Positions 31,760 through 50,397 of a DNA stretch of 64,000 nt are shown piece after piece. A program made the position numbers and the translations under genes. This stretch comes from Euleptes europaea. Taxonomy: Eukaryota > Chordata > Lepidosauria > Squamata > Sphaerodactylidae. The DNA lies in NCBI RefSeq assembly GCF_029931775.1, contig NC_079331.1, forward strand, positions 25,297,720 through 25,361,719. Direction: 5' to 3'. The notes beneath the pieces were generated by a model. It made no database searches, was not told where the DNA came from, and saw only the letters and a program-made list of their open reading frames with translations. The first letter of the stretch is position 1; every line of letters begins with the position of its first letter.

Positions 31760-34060
31760 ACTGTACTCTGTGATAAGCCCTCACTGTGAAAATCTGGACT
31801 GAGAGTCTCAAATATGACAGAATTCAACCAGAGCAGTGGTGACTGTAGCGTTAGATGCAAGGAGTTCTTGGCTGAAGAACATTTTTCTCCCTTTCTCTTA
31901 ATGCTGGTCATTAGGGGGCTCCTTATTTAATCCTTGGCAAAAGACAGATTCACACAGTTGTTGTGATCTTTGTGGTTAACTACTCCATGACTGTCCTTTG
32001 GCCAGCCTGTTCCCCATCTGTAGGATGGAACAAATGAAATCGGTCTGTCTGTGCCCCACGCCTGTGTCTTGTCCCTGTGGAATGGGGGCAGGGGTGTGGG
32101 CAGAGAGAGTCTGTACTTGAGACTTCTCTGGAATGGATTTGCTGAGTGCTCTTGCTGTGATTCAGTGTCCCTGAGCTGTATGTGGAGACAGAAGAATCGG
32201 TCCACTCCCATTTTTAGCCTATCCTGCCTCTAAGGAGAGACCCTGACGAGTCCAGCATCAGCCAGTGAACTCAGGGCTTGACAAGGGCTTGAACCCGGCA
32301 GGGCCGTCCTGTGGCCCCGGCGCCTGCGTCACCCCAGCTCACTCCCCAGAGAGCAAAGTGGCCGACACGCCCCTCGCCAGGCACAGAGAGTCTAGCGATG
32401 GCAGTGGAGCCCGTAGCCACCCGCCAGTCTCCACCCATCCCGGAGTGGCAGGCCACTGACACCCCATGCGTGGCACACAGAGATGCAGCCAACCGACATG
32501 GGCTGCTGCGGTCATGCCCCCCTCGATGTCTGGGAGCCCCCCCACCCGAAAGTGGACTCCCCCCTCTACCTTGGAGCTGCCCCTGTCAGGGTGCGCAGTG
32601 GGACCCCGGAGCCAATACTTTCCACAGACCCTCCTTCTACCATGAAGGTCACTGGGTGACCTTGGCCAGTCTCTCTCAGCCTCACATACCTCACAGGGTT
32701 GTTGTGAGGGGACAGCCATGGATGCAGCTCTGGGCTCCTTGCAGGGAAAGCCGTCTAAAAGAGCAACTGATAAACATGGTGGGGGAGAGAACCAGCAAAC
32801 ACCCCCCTCCCCCACACACACCAAAGCCAGCATTTGTTGTGGGCTCAGTAAGTCAGCTGGGGTTGTGCCACCACCCCCGAGGTGGGAATTTCCCAGAGGT
32901 TTTGGGGGTGGAGCCTGGGGAGGGGCCTCAGCCGTAGGTATAATGCCATAGAATCAGAGCCCACCTTCCAAAGCAGGGCCACGTTCTCCAGGGAACCTGA
33001 TCTCTCAGACAGCGTTGCCCTTTTAAATAACCAGGCAAAGACGGCTAGCGAAGTAGTGAAGCTGGCCTTTTAGGGCCCCAAGGTCATCCCTCTGCTCTCA
33101 TCTCAGGCTTGACGCTGACTGCCAACTGCCAGCTGACTAGTTGGGTGGGGTGCTCAAATCCCTGGATCCCCACAGATGTTACTTTGGGGGAGAGGGGGGC
33201 AAGCAGAGCCACAGGCACAAAACAGCTGGGCTTGGGCTGAGCAGAGACATTTGTGGGAGCTCTGAAGTCTGGAACCACAGAGAGGATGTGAGCGGATGCC
33301 CTTGGGAAGACCCGCCCCAGAGCTGCTGGGAGTCCCCCCCCCTGGGGCCGCGTGTCCTGCTGGTGACTCTGAATCATCTCAGACCCTTCGGAGTCAGCAG
33401 GCCAAGCTGGAGGCTGCTGGTCACGGGAATGGCCTGCGTGACTCGTGGGCCTGCGGGGTAGACTGGCCTGCAATGGGGTGGCCCCTGCCCCCTCCAGACA
33501 GGACCTCCTCTTTGTCTTTTGAGGGCAGGTAGGGATGCTGCAGATTGGCAGTGAATGTGCTCGACCATCGAAGTTAGCTTGTTAGATCGTGATGATCAGA
33601 GGCCAAACCATTTGGTTCAGCACCCAGTGCCTCAGATGGCTACAAGCCAAGTTTGCATCTGGTTTTCGCAAAACGGTACACATTAAAACAGATCTGCAGC
33701 TGTTACCGCTGCTACATCAAGGAACACTGAACAAATAACTGATTTTTAAACACAGATTGCTGTGATTCGTGTTGATTTAACTGTCTAATTAGACCGCCGC
33801 TCCACCAAGTGGGGCAGTTACGCAGCCAGGATGGGGGAGCAGAGCGCAGTCAGGCTGTGCAAGAACAGGCATGCTTGGAAAGCCGACCGTACTGCCCTGC
33901 CCAGAAGGACAGACATTCCCGTGGGTGTGGCATTCCTCCTCTGCACCATTCTGATGGATAGCCTGGTGGGGGGGGCATGCATCAGAGGGTTCTGAGGAAT
34001 CTCATCCCTGACAGTGACCCTTAAAAGGAAGACCAAATATTCGGAAGCAGCAGCTTGGAC
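31760..34060. other. no gene; small SINE piece at 32648-32712
   Basis: The piece at 32648-32712 has GGTGACCTTGGCCAGTC and CTCACATACCTCACAGGGTTGTTGTGAGG, the usual SINE tail. The rest has no recognised exon or element. Confidence 0.45.
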
Positions 34061-34069
34061 ACGTGGATT

Positions 34070-34200
34070 CCCATGGCCCTCTGGTGGATTCCCATGGCCC
34101 CCGGTCCACCAGATTAGCGATTGCTGATCATGTGGAGGAGTGGGGAATCAAACCTGGTTCTCCAGATTTGAGACCACTGCTCTTAACCACAAACCCTCAT
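34070..34200 (-). repeat. SINE, antisense
   Basis: Carries GTGGAGGAGTGGGGAATCAAACCTGGTTCTCCAGATT and GCTCTTAACCAC, the reverse of the sense SINE at 42282. A small tandem copy of GTGGATTCCCATGGCCC precedes it (about 34062-34101). Confidence 0.7.
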
Positions 34201-34284
34201 AAATACAAAAAGAGATCCAGTAAGCAGGCCTGGACCCAAAGATTATTGTTCTGTTTGGAGCTGATGTTTATCAGGGGAGCTGCC

Positions 34285-34410
34285 TCTTCTTCTGGTGTAG
34301 TGGTTAAGAGCAGCAGACTCTAATCTGGAGAACTGGGTTCAATTCCCCACTCCTCTGCATGAATCCTGCTGGGTGTCCTTGGGCCAGTCACAGCTATCTC
34401 AGAAGTATTC
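34285..34410 (+). repeat. SINE, sense
   Basis: TGGTGTAGTGGTTAAGAGCAGCAGACTCTAATCTGGAGAACTGGGTTCAATTCCC is the head of the same family. It lies about 90 bases from an antisense copy of the same SINE. Confidence 0.8.
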
Positions 34411-34593
34411 TTGTTTTTCTCCTGGTCAAGCTGTTCTGTGCAGGCATCAGATAGCCAGATTGCCCCCTTTCTCTGGGGCTTCTGGGGGCTTCTTCTGCTG
34501 GCACAACCCCCACTCAGTTCCCATGAGAACAAAGATGCGACCGGGAGGACAGTTGGCAGCACTTCAGGAAAACCAGCCATCAGCTAGAAGAAA

Positions 34594-35210
34594 TCATAGG
34601 ATCATAGAGTTGGAAGGGACCACCAGGCTCATCCAGTCCAATCCCCTTCACAATGAGGACATTAACAACTATCCCCCCACGCACACACCCAGTGACCCCC
34701 TACTCCATGCCCAGAAGATGGCAAAAAACCCTCCAGGATCCCTGGCCAATCTGCCCTGGAGGAATAGTGCTTCCTGAACCCAAAGGCATATAAGAAAGGG
34801 CCACAAGATCCAAGCCCCGACACAACCCTTCCTGCCCTCCCTCTTGTGAACTGCCTACATTCACAGGATCAGCATTGCTTGCAGATGGCCATCGAGCCTC
34901 TGCTTAAAAACGTCCAGGGAAGGAGAGCCCACCACCTCCCGAGGAACCCTGTTCCACTGAGGAACTGCTCTGTTAGAAGGTTCTTCCTAATGTTTAGCCA
35001 GAAACCTTTGATTTAATTTCAACCCATTGTTTCTGGTCCGAACTTCTGGGGCGCCTCTCAGTTGTCTCCTCTCCAGGCAAAATATACCCAGCTCCTTCAA
35101 CCTTTCCTCATAGGACTTGGTCTCCAAACCCCTCACCAACTTCACATGATCTGAACACTATACTTCTGTACAGCCCCAAATCACGTTTGCCTTTTTAGCT
35201 ACCGTAAAGG
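34594..35210 (-). mobile_element. CR1 LINE 3' end
   Basis: Reverse-strand CR1 3' UTR and C-terminal tail (TCATAGAGTTGGAAGGGACC, CCTCTGCTTAAAAACGTCC, CTCATAGGACTTGGTCTCC, GCCTTTTTAGCTACCG). Same family as 8470-9147. Confidence 0.85.
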
Positions 35211-35214
35211 GAAG

Positions 35215-35600
35215 GTTGTCCCCAAAGTCCAAAACCATCACATTTGATTTCAAAAGAAGGAATTTTACAAAAATGAGGAGACTAATCAGGGTGAAATAAA
35301 AAGGGTAAATTTGACAGTGAAATCCTGCAGGATCCTTGGAAGCTATTTAAAAGCACATTAATTGAGACCTACAGAGAAAGCATACCTCAGGTTAGGACCA
35401 GTACTACAAGTCTAAAAGCATGCCTACATGGTTAATGACCCCAATCAGGAAAGCCACACAAGGGCAAAAAAGCTTCAGAAAGTGGAAGATTTGCCCAAAT
35501 GAGGTCAACAGAGAGGAGCACAGTTCTTTGAGGAGCTTAACATGCATGTGGATATGGCTGACCCAGTGGAAAGTTGGATTTCCAACATCTTCTGGCAAGG
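35215..35600 (+). mobile_element. CR1 LINE internal fragment
   Basis: Plus-strand reading ILQDPWKLFKSTLIETYRE, then IPQVRTST and a tail like RKWK resembles the segment between endonuclease and RT in CR1 ORF2. Diverged. Confidence 0.5.
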
Positions 35601-35779
35601 GACATTATGAAAGACTCACAGTTGGGATAAGAGGAAGAATCCTCTTGTCGATTAAAAGTTGGTTTAGCGCCAGGAATCAATGGGCGGTTCCCTCAATGAC
35701 GCCATTGTCCCTCTCCCCTTTTGCATCTATCAGGGTTGAGTGGAGACCCGAAAAACGAGACTCCCACATGATCCTCCTC

Positions 35780-36000
35780 TATGTGTTTCACTGGAGTCCC
35801 CAGTGAGAGGCTTCCTTCATGACGAGTAGACCTTTTCAGTGAGCTGCTCACCATAACTCCAAGATCCTCTTCCTGGACAGTGATTGCCAGCTCAAACCCT
35901 ATCACAGCACATGGGAAATGAGGATTTTTTGCCCCAACTGCACTGAGACTGGATTTCATCAGCCATTTTGTGGTCCATCTGTCCTTCTGGAGTGCCTCAC
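35780..36000 (-). mobile_element. CR1-like 3' region fragment
   Basis: Antisense phrases (CCAAGATCCTCTTCCTGGACAGTGATTGCCAGCTCA, GATTTTTTGCCCCAACTGC, TTTCATCAGCCATTTTG) match the antisense of an older amniote CR1 subfamily. Confidence 0.5.
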
Positions 36001-36009
36001 CTGGCCTGG

Positions 36010-37490
36010 CGAACAGCTAGCCATGCACCAGCCTGCCAGGTGACATTGGGCCCTTTTGGCCACATATGCTAATAGCTGGCATTACTTTCTGGGGCAATAA
36101 GTACCAAAGTACCAAAGATTTTGCCTCTCTTGAGTCTACAGCATTGGCTTTATTGGGCCACCAACCCAGTACATTGGCTTTACCGGGCCACCCACTGGGC
36201 ACGGGGCCATGAGTGCCGCGTGGGCCATGCATGCTGTGCCTGTGGCCACTGCCCTGCTCCTGGCTGTATTGAGCAAGAGAGGCGGCGTGGCCGGCAGTGG
36301 CTGCAGGGCTGGCAGAGCAGCCATTGGTTCCAGCCCCGGGGAGCGGGTCTGGGAGCCACTCTCTTCTTTGGGGGGGCCGGCCCCCTTCCTCCCCACTGTG
36401 CAGCACCGGCTCACTCCCAGTTGCTCTGCTCCCGGGACCACTGGGCAGAGGGCCAGTTCTCCAAGGGTGGGAGGCACCCCTTCGCCAGCCATGTTCAGCC
36501 CAGACCAGTGCCGGGCAGTCCTGAGCACAGCCACACTGGGGGGGGGGGAGCACCAGAGGAGGCCTGTGGGAAGAGGCAGCACGAACTCCCAGGGGGCAGA
36601 AAGCCCCTGCCGCCCCTGAGTGATGAGGAGGGGCAGCCACTAAGAACGAAGGGGCGCCCCTCGCGCTGTTCGGGCACTTCTGCGTTGCAGGTTCCAGGGT
36701 CAATGTGGGCAACAGACGGGCCCTGGAGAGGTGCAGCAACTCAGTTGGGTAGTCCTTCTGGAGGGAGACCTTGAACTGGGAAGCTTCATCTAGGCCAGAG
36801 GGCGGCTAGGGGAGAGGCTGTGGCTCAGTGGTAGAGCCTCTGCTGTCCAGGACCCTTGCCCAGCCCGGCTGGAGGCTCGCTGAGGCTCACTGATTCCTCC
36901 TCCTTGGGAGATCATCTCTGAGGCTGAGGGTGGGGATAGACTCAGGCAAAAGGCCTCCATCTGGGGGTAGGGGGGGAGGAGGAGGGGACCAGCTCTGGGT
37001 CTGTTCCACAGCCTCTCTACAGAGTCCAAGGCTGCCCTTCCTCAGGGAGGCAGCTGGGCACTGAGCTTGCCCTGGCCTCCTGTCTCCTCCACCTGTGGTC
37101 TGAGCTGGCCATCCCTTGTGCCAGTGCAAGGAAGGTGTGCAGGGCCCCTCTTTGCCAGCCTCTTGCATGGGCAGCAAGGGGGCGTGGCTTCAGGGGTACA
37201 TGTGAGAAAGAGAGACCCCCCCATGTTCACGGACGGAGGGCCTTTGTCAACTGTGCAGCAGGCCACAATCTGACTTTCCTCGACCCCTGCTGATGCCCAC
37301 CCATTCTGCAGCTACTCACGGCTCTGCCCATTGCCCTGTCCCTCTGCTGCCATGCTGAGGAGATGGTGGTGCCTCGGACGGGCTGTCTGACGCCTTTGGC
37401 CATATCCTTGCCTGGGGCTCACTCATCTGCTGCCAGGTCTGAGCAGGGGAGTCCCAAGATAACCAACAAGATCCTTTTGTGCCTGGGCCC
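36010..37490. other. no gene recognised; SINE head piece near 36806
   Basis: 36806-36845 contains GAGGCTGTGGCTCAGTGGTAGAG, a tRNA-like SINE head. Otherwise GC-rich unique DNA with no supported exon. Confidence 0.4.
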
Positions 37491-37496
37491 ACCCCC

Positions 37497-37690
37497 AAGC
37501 CCTTCTTGGGGAGGGGCTGTGGCTCAGTGGCAGAGCAGCTGCTCGGCATGCAGAACGTCCCAGGTCCAACCCCTGGCATTTCCACTTAAAGGTATCAGGT
37601 AAAAGGTGATGTGACAGGACCTCTGCCTGAGAGCCTGGAAAGCCATTGCCAATCACGGGAGATTGGGTGGCAGGGTGGGGGAGCTGGCAG
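37497..37690 (+). repeat. tRNA-derived SINE (GGCTGTGGCTCAGTGG type)
   Basis: Has a tRNA-like head with A-box (GTGGCTCAGTGGCAGAG), GGCATGCAGAA and B-box (GGTCCAACCCC), then ATCAGGTAAAAGGTGATGTG and CTCTGCCTGAG, typical of a reptile SINE. A second copy of this family is the one split by the copia element at 50019. Confidence 0.75.
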
Positions 37691-38478
37691 CCTTATGACA
37701 TACATGCCAAACGTGGCACCTGAGCTACTTAATGTGGCAATCAGAGAACCCCCTTATTGAGAACTCCACCAGGGAAGGGATCAGGCCTGCCCATCAGCTG
37801 CCCCCTCCCCGCCCACAGCTGATGGGGTGGCCTCCTGAGGACGGTGCTGTGCTGAGGGGACATGTGCAGTGGTCATCTTGGCCAGTACTGGGCTCCTCAC
37901 ATCAGACTGCATCATGCACTCTCTCCCCAGCACTGGCTGGTGGTCAGCCTCGGCCCTGCCCAGCAGTCCAGGAGTCAGCCGTTGATGGTGCAGCGATACG
38001 GACAGAGCCCGGCCCCGGCCCAGCGCCAGAGGAAGGCTCTCCTGGGACCACCGGGGAAACACATTGCCCTTCCATGCCTGCTTGGCAGAGCCAGGCTCTG
38101 TGTGCCTGGAGGTGCCCATGCAAAGGCACTTGCCCTGCCTGCTCCATTGGCCTGGGGCTCTTGCCAGTCTTGGTCACATTACCAGGATCAGCTGGATCCC
38201 CCCCCCTGCTCTTTATTGCCTTCAACTGTGCTGGGAGCAGGGGTCTTTGGCTACCATTTGCCCTTGCTCTTGCGGGCGTGATCATTGGATGAGGCCCCCA
38301 CCCGCCCACAGCCTTCCCTCCCATCTGCCCTCCCCAGGGGGTAAGAGAACAGCCAGAGGCAGAAGATGTCACAGCAGCTGGACGTTTATGGGGACAGAGG
38401 GAATGCGTGGGGGCAGCGGGCCCGAGATGCTGCATGCTGGCGCCCTCCGGAGCGCTCTGAGGCTCGGCTGCGTGAGGC
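37691..38478. other. CKMT1 3' flank
   Basis: Candidate polyadenylation signals for CKMT1 on the minus strand are CATAAA near 38386 (short 3' UTR) and AATAAA at 38212-38217. Nothing else recognised. Confidence 0.4.
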
Positions 38479-46338
<7,860 letters not shown>

Positions 46339-47400
46339 GCTGCGGCGCGGGGGACCCCGACCACCACCACCACCACCACCACCACCAGGAGCCGGGCGGG
46401 CAGCCGAGCAGGCAGAGCGGAGCGGAGCGAGCAGAGCAGGCAGCAGAGCCGGGAGGGAGGGAGCGCGGGCGGGCGGAGACAGGCGGCAGGGGGGAGGGCT
46501 ACTGCTGGCGGGGGAGGGCGCCGCGGCGATTACGCCGCCCGCCCAGCCCGGCCCGGCCCAGCCCAGCCCAGCCCGGGCGGGCGGGCGGGCGGGCGGGCGG
46601 GCGAAGCGGGCGGGCTTGGCGCCAGCCCGCCTCGGCTGAGGCTTCCCCGCAGACTTCAGCACCAGCGGCGCGGACAGCTCCCCAGCGGGGCGGGGGCGAC
46701 GCGGCGCGCAGTCCGGCGCAGGTTTGCGGCGGACCGCTGGCCGCGCTGGCCGCCTGGCCCGGGCCGGCTGGAGGCTTCAGGGGCAGCCCGGGGGGGCCAA
46801 GGGGAGCGGCGGCCGTCCACCCGCGCAGGGGGTGCGGGCAGGGCCGCTGGCCGGCCGGCGCCACGGGGTCGGTCAGCAGCCTCGCCGGCGACCCGGCCCT
46901 GCCTGCCTGCCGGAGGGGGCCCCCGGCTGCCGCTTGTGGGGCCGGGCGCGGCGGATGGGGCTTCTGGAGCCCCGGGGCAGGCAGGGCACCTGGCAGCGGC
47001 CGGCCCAGGCTGGCGAGGTGCGCGGGGCTGGCCGGGCCCAGGGCTGCCTGCCGCAAAGAGCCGAGCAGGGGGGGCCGCGGGGCAGAGCGGACGGGCCAGG
47101 CGGTGGAGGCCGGCCGCCTCGAGCCAGCCAGCCCTGGGGGGGCCGCGGGGGCCACGGAGCCCAGCCCCGACCAGGGGCCGGCGGCCGCAGGAGCGAGGGC
47201 GGCCCCGCCAGCGGGAGAGAGAGCGCGGCGGCCTCTGCGGAGCCTTTGGCGCCTCGGCTGCCGCAGTGCCTGCGGAAGACCCGCGTGGGGCCGGCAGCGC
47301 GGCCCGGCCCAGGCCCAGCAGTGCCCGCAGGTGAAGCTTGCCGGAGTGGGCGGGATACTGGGAGGAGTGGCCACGCCGAGCTTGGAGCAGGGGACGGTGC
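46339..47400 (-). promoter_or_regulatory. CKMT1 CpG-island promoter and 5' UTR region
   Basis: Dense CpG, GC boxes and no TATA near the start codon. Includes a trinucleotide run (CCA on plus, TGG in the transcript sense) at 46361-46386, 23-48 bases before the ATG and so probably in the 5' UTR, and a GGGC tract at 46575-46603. Long open frames on both strands here are an effect of base composition. Confidence 0.65.
46575..46603 (+). repeat. (GGGC)7 tract, G-quadruplex-capable
   Basis: Seven consecutive GGGC units on the plus strand, 237-265 bases upstream of the CKMT1 ATG. Four or more G-triplets with one-base loops fit the classical intramolecular quadruplex pattern. Confidence 0.8.
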
Positions 47401-49970
47401 AGTGTCCCAAGCGCCCAGGGAGCTCCTCTGCACAGAAAGCCCCAGCGCGCCGAAGCAGGCCTGGCTGGGAGATCCCAGGTCCCACCTCCGGAGGGTTGCT
47501 GCGACAGAGGGGTCTTGCCCCCCCTCCACATACACCAAATGAGGGAAATCACCCACAGAGCTGCTCTGAGAGATGGGAGAAACCGTCACACCATCTTTCC
47601 ATCCTAGTGTGGCTCAAAGCGGCTCAGGGAAGGAATTCTGCCAGGGAAATGGCCAAGGAGGAAGAATGGCCCTCTCCCCAGCGCTGTGGCCCTGATCCCA
47701 GGGTCCTCTCCCCACAATTTGATGCCAACACCAGGAACTCTGACCACTGACCTCCCACCCAACACTCCACTTGGAGATTCAACAGGCTTCTCCCCCCACC
47801 AGAGCGACCCTCTCCCTACAGCTGTTTTGATCGGTTTATTATACTTTCATCCCATGTTTCCGACCAAAAAATGGCTCCCAAAGCAGTGTCGCACAATATT
47901 TGGGTAGGTTGGGTTCAAAATGGGATTAAAATGAGGTTGTGGCCCCAGTTCTGTAGCAAAATCTCCCTTATTCTGCAATTTGATTCGAATTAGAATATGA
48001 GAGACTCTCTCAGGGCCCCCTCAGAGCGCTTCCATGTCCTGCCACTGACTCTGGGGCTGCTGAAGAAAGGGCAGGCGGGGGTGGGTGGTGGGAAGCCCAC
48101 ACGGGTGGCTTCCTCCTCCTCCTCTTTAAGGGCTTCAGAGGAAAGTTAATAGGGTGGCAAAAACCACACAAAAGCTACATACATACGTCATCCTTTCTGT
48201 CTCAGTTTCTCCTGCTGGCATTTCCAAGGAATAATAAGCTATAACCTGAGGGTGTGCTTTTGTTTACCTGTGGGCAGGTGTGCCTACGTGATGGCAGTCA
48301 CATACTTGAGACAACCTTTGATACCTGGCAGCAGGAGCTGCTTGCTTGCTCTAGGAGTGGCAGAGGATCTCCAGGTCACACGGGCTTACAAACCACAGGC
48401 TTCCTGGCCTGCCGCCTCATTCGAGCAGACACAGCGATGGCGGAAATGGGGAAACAGCCAGCTCAGGAGGAGCAAACATTCCTCCCAAGGAAGCCTCAGT
48501 GTGCTCAGGAGGAACACACGTGGAACAAATGTGCATCCTGCAGCTTTGCCTGCACCGCCTCCCCCCCCAAACCTGGGCCTTCCTCCCCCTGCATCAGCTT
48601 CTGCCCCTGCGACTCCCTGGGCTGATACACTCCTGGCAGCATGCCTGAGGACGGAGGGCATGCAGCACCAGCCTTTGGCCAGGCAAGGGAGGTGCAGACT
48701 CTGGGGGAGCACTGAGGGAATGCACCTTTGCACTTTCCAAGAAAGCATGACTGTCAACTCCCCAACCACTCACCCGGGAAGGTCCCGCCTATGGCAGTCA
48801 GAAATGGTTGGATCCCAGTAGGGGAGATACAGGCAAGAAGGCAAAGATCAGCTTTTGGCTACCACTGAAGTAGAAGCAACTCCTTGCACACTTAGGAGCA
48901 GCTCTCTCCCCTCCCCTCCCCAAGATGGTCACACAGGAAAATGACAAAGCAAGGGGTTTCGGGCATCACCTAGCCATAGCTCGAGGTACAAGCCCATGTG
49001 TGAAGAGCTCCCCCCGCAAGTAGCTCCAGGCACAGCTGGGCTTTTGCGGGATGAAACACAGGCGCTTCAGACGGGCAGCTCATGCTGACTGGCAATGAGC
49101 CTTTGTGTTCCGCAAGCCCCTATGCCCCCCCTCCTCCTGCAGACAGGCAGGGGAATCATGGTCACCCTCGCTCCTGTGCTCTACCTCACTCCCCACCATG
49201 CAGGCAGCATGGCTTATGAGATACCAGCCCTGTGCTTGGGGGAATGTGACCCCCCCATGACTCAAGCTGTGCTGCTGGGGCCCCTTAGGAAGCCTCCTAA
49301 CCACTGCCCAGCCCGTGCGAATGCCCCTTCTGATGCCAGCGTGGAAGTTTCACCTGTGTTGGAGGGCTGAGAGGGGGCCATGATGGTGCACTGTTCGGGG
49401 TGCTGGCCCAGCAGAACTCTGGGATACCCTGGCATACCTGCTGGTTGTGACCCCTCCCCCCAGGACCAAGCCTTTGGTATCCTAAGCTGCAGGAAGGCAT
49501 CAGGGTGCGGCTGGTATTTTTATCCTCCACTGAACTTAATAAAGTCTGTATGATTTGTTCATAGAAATGAAGAGGAACTTGTAAAGCTTGGTATCTAGCT
49601 TTCTTTTTACTGAATAAATACTGAAAAAGCTCTATGTCTGGTTGCCACCCACCTCACCTGTGAAGGCAGGAAGATAACTTGAACATGGCTCTGGCAAACA
49701 TACCTGGCAAGGTGGCATGCCCCCCGGGGCCTGGCCCAGACCTGCGTTTTGGCACAAAATGCTCCAACGTGTGGTGCCTCTAGAAATCCCATAAGTTTGC
49801 ATGACTGAGAACAGAAGAATAAGGAGCAGTCACAACAGGATTGATTCTTCAGTTCTTTGCAGCACAAACTGAGGAGATTCCTGGGGGTCACCCCACTTTG
49901 AAGCCCTCTGTCAAGGGATGCACAAACTGGGGTGGTCCAAAGCTCATTTTGGGGTACAGTGCAGTTTAAA
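47400..49970. other. intergenic, no gene recognised
   Basis: Between the CKMT1 island and the LTR nest. A plus-strand AATAAA lies near 49540 (CTTAATAAAGTCTG) and another near 49614. Open stretches near 48252-48820 have no recognisable homology. A non-coding transcript or an unknown repeat cannot be excluded. Confidence 0.4.
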
Positions 49971-50018
49971 CATCATAAACACACAAAGCTACCTGATGCT
50001 GAATCAGATCACTGGTCC

Positions 50019-50397
50019 TGACAAGATTACAAGTCTGTCAGATAGTTTGACAGGTGCAGGATAGATCAGTGAGATCTAAGGATGATGTAATCAGCCTGGA
50101 AAGTACCTGGGGAGCTAGAGAAAGCTGGCCTGATCCAGTTAGAGCCAGGTGGCTGATGCAATGCAGTAGCAATACCAGGATAATTGGATATCTACTGTGA
50201 TTGGTGGCTGCGTCCACCAGGTGTATATAATGAAGTGAAACCGCAGTTCTATGCGGGATGTTATGAGCGGAGAGTGTGAAAGGAGTATCTGTATATATTT
50301 CTGCACTGTACAAATAAACAACACTTTTTCTATGTGGCCATGGACTTTCTGATGGGTATCCTGGACAAGACTGCTAATCCGCTTGGCTTCCGCGTCA
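50019..50397 (+). repeat. copia element 5' LTR
   Basis: 379 bp. TATATAA near 50223 and an AATAAA-like signal near 50313 give the usual U3-R-U5 arrangement. Nearly identical to the 3' copy. Confidence 0.92.

Noticed and set aside
37497-37570. Possible tRNA gene
   Set aside because: It has A- and B-box-like sequences, but the acceptor stem does not close and the sequence continues into a SINE body.
26000-38000. STRC or CATSPER2 exons
   Set aside because: Expected from the human locus, but no stretch on either strand gave a recognisable peptide.
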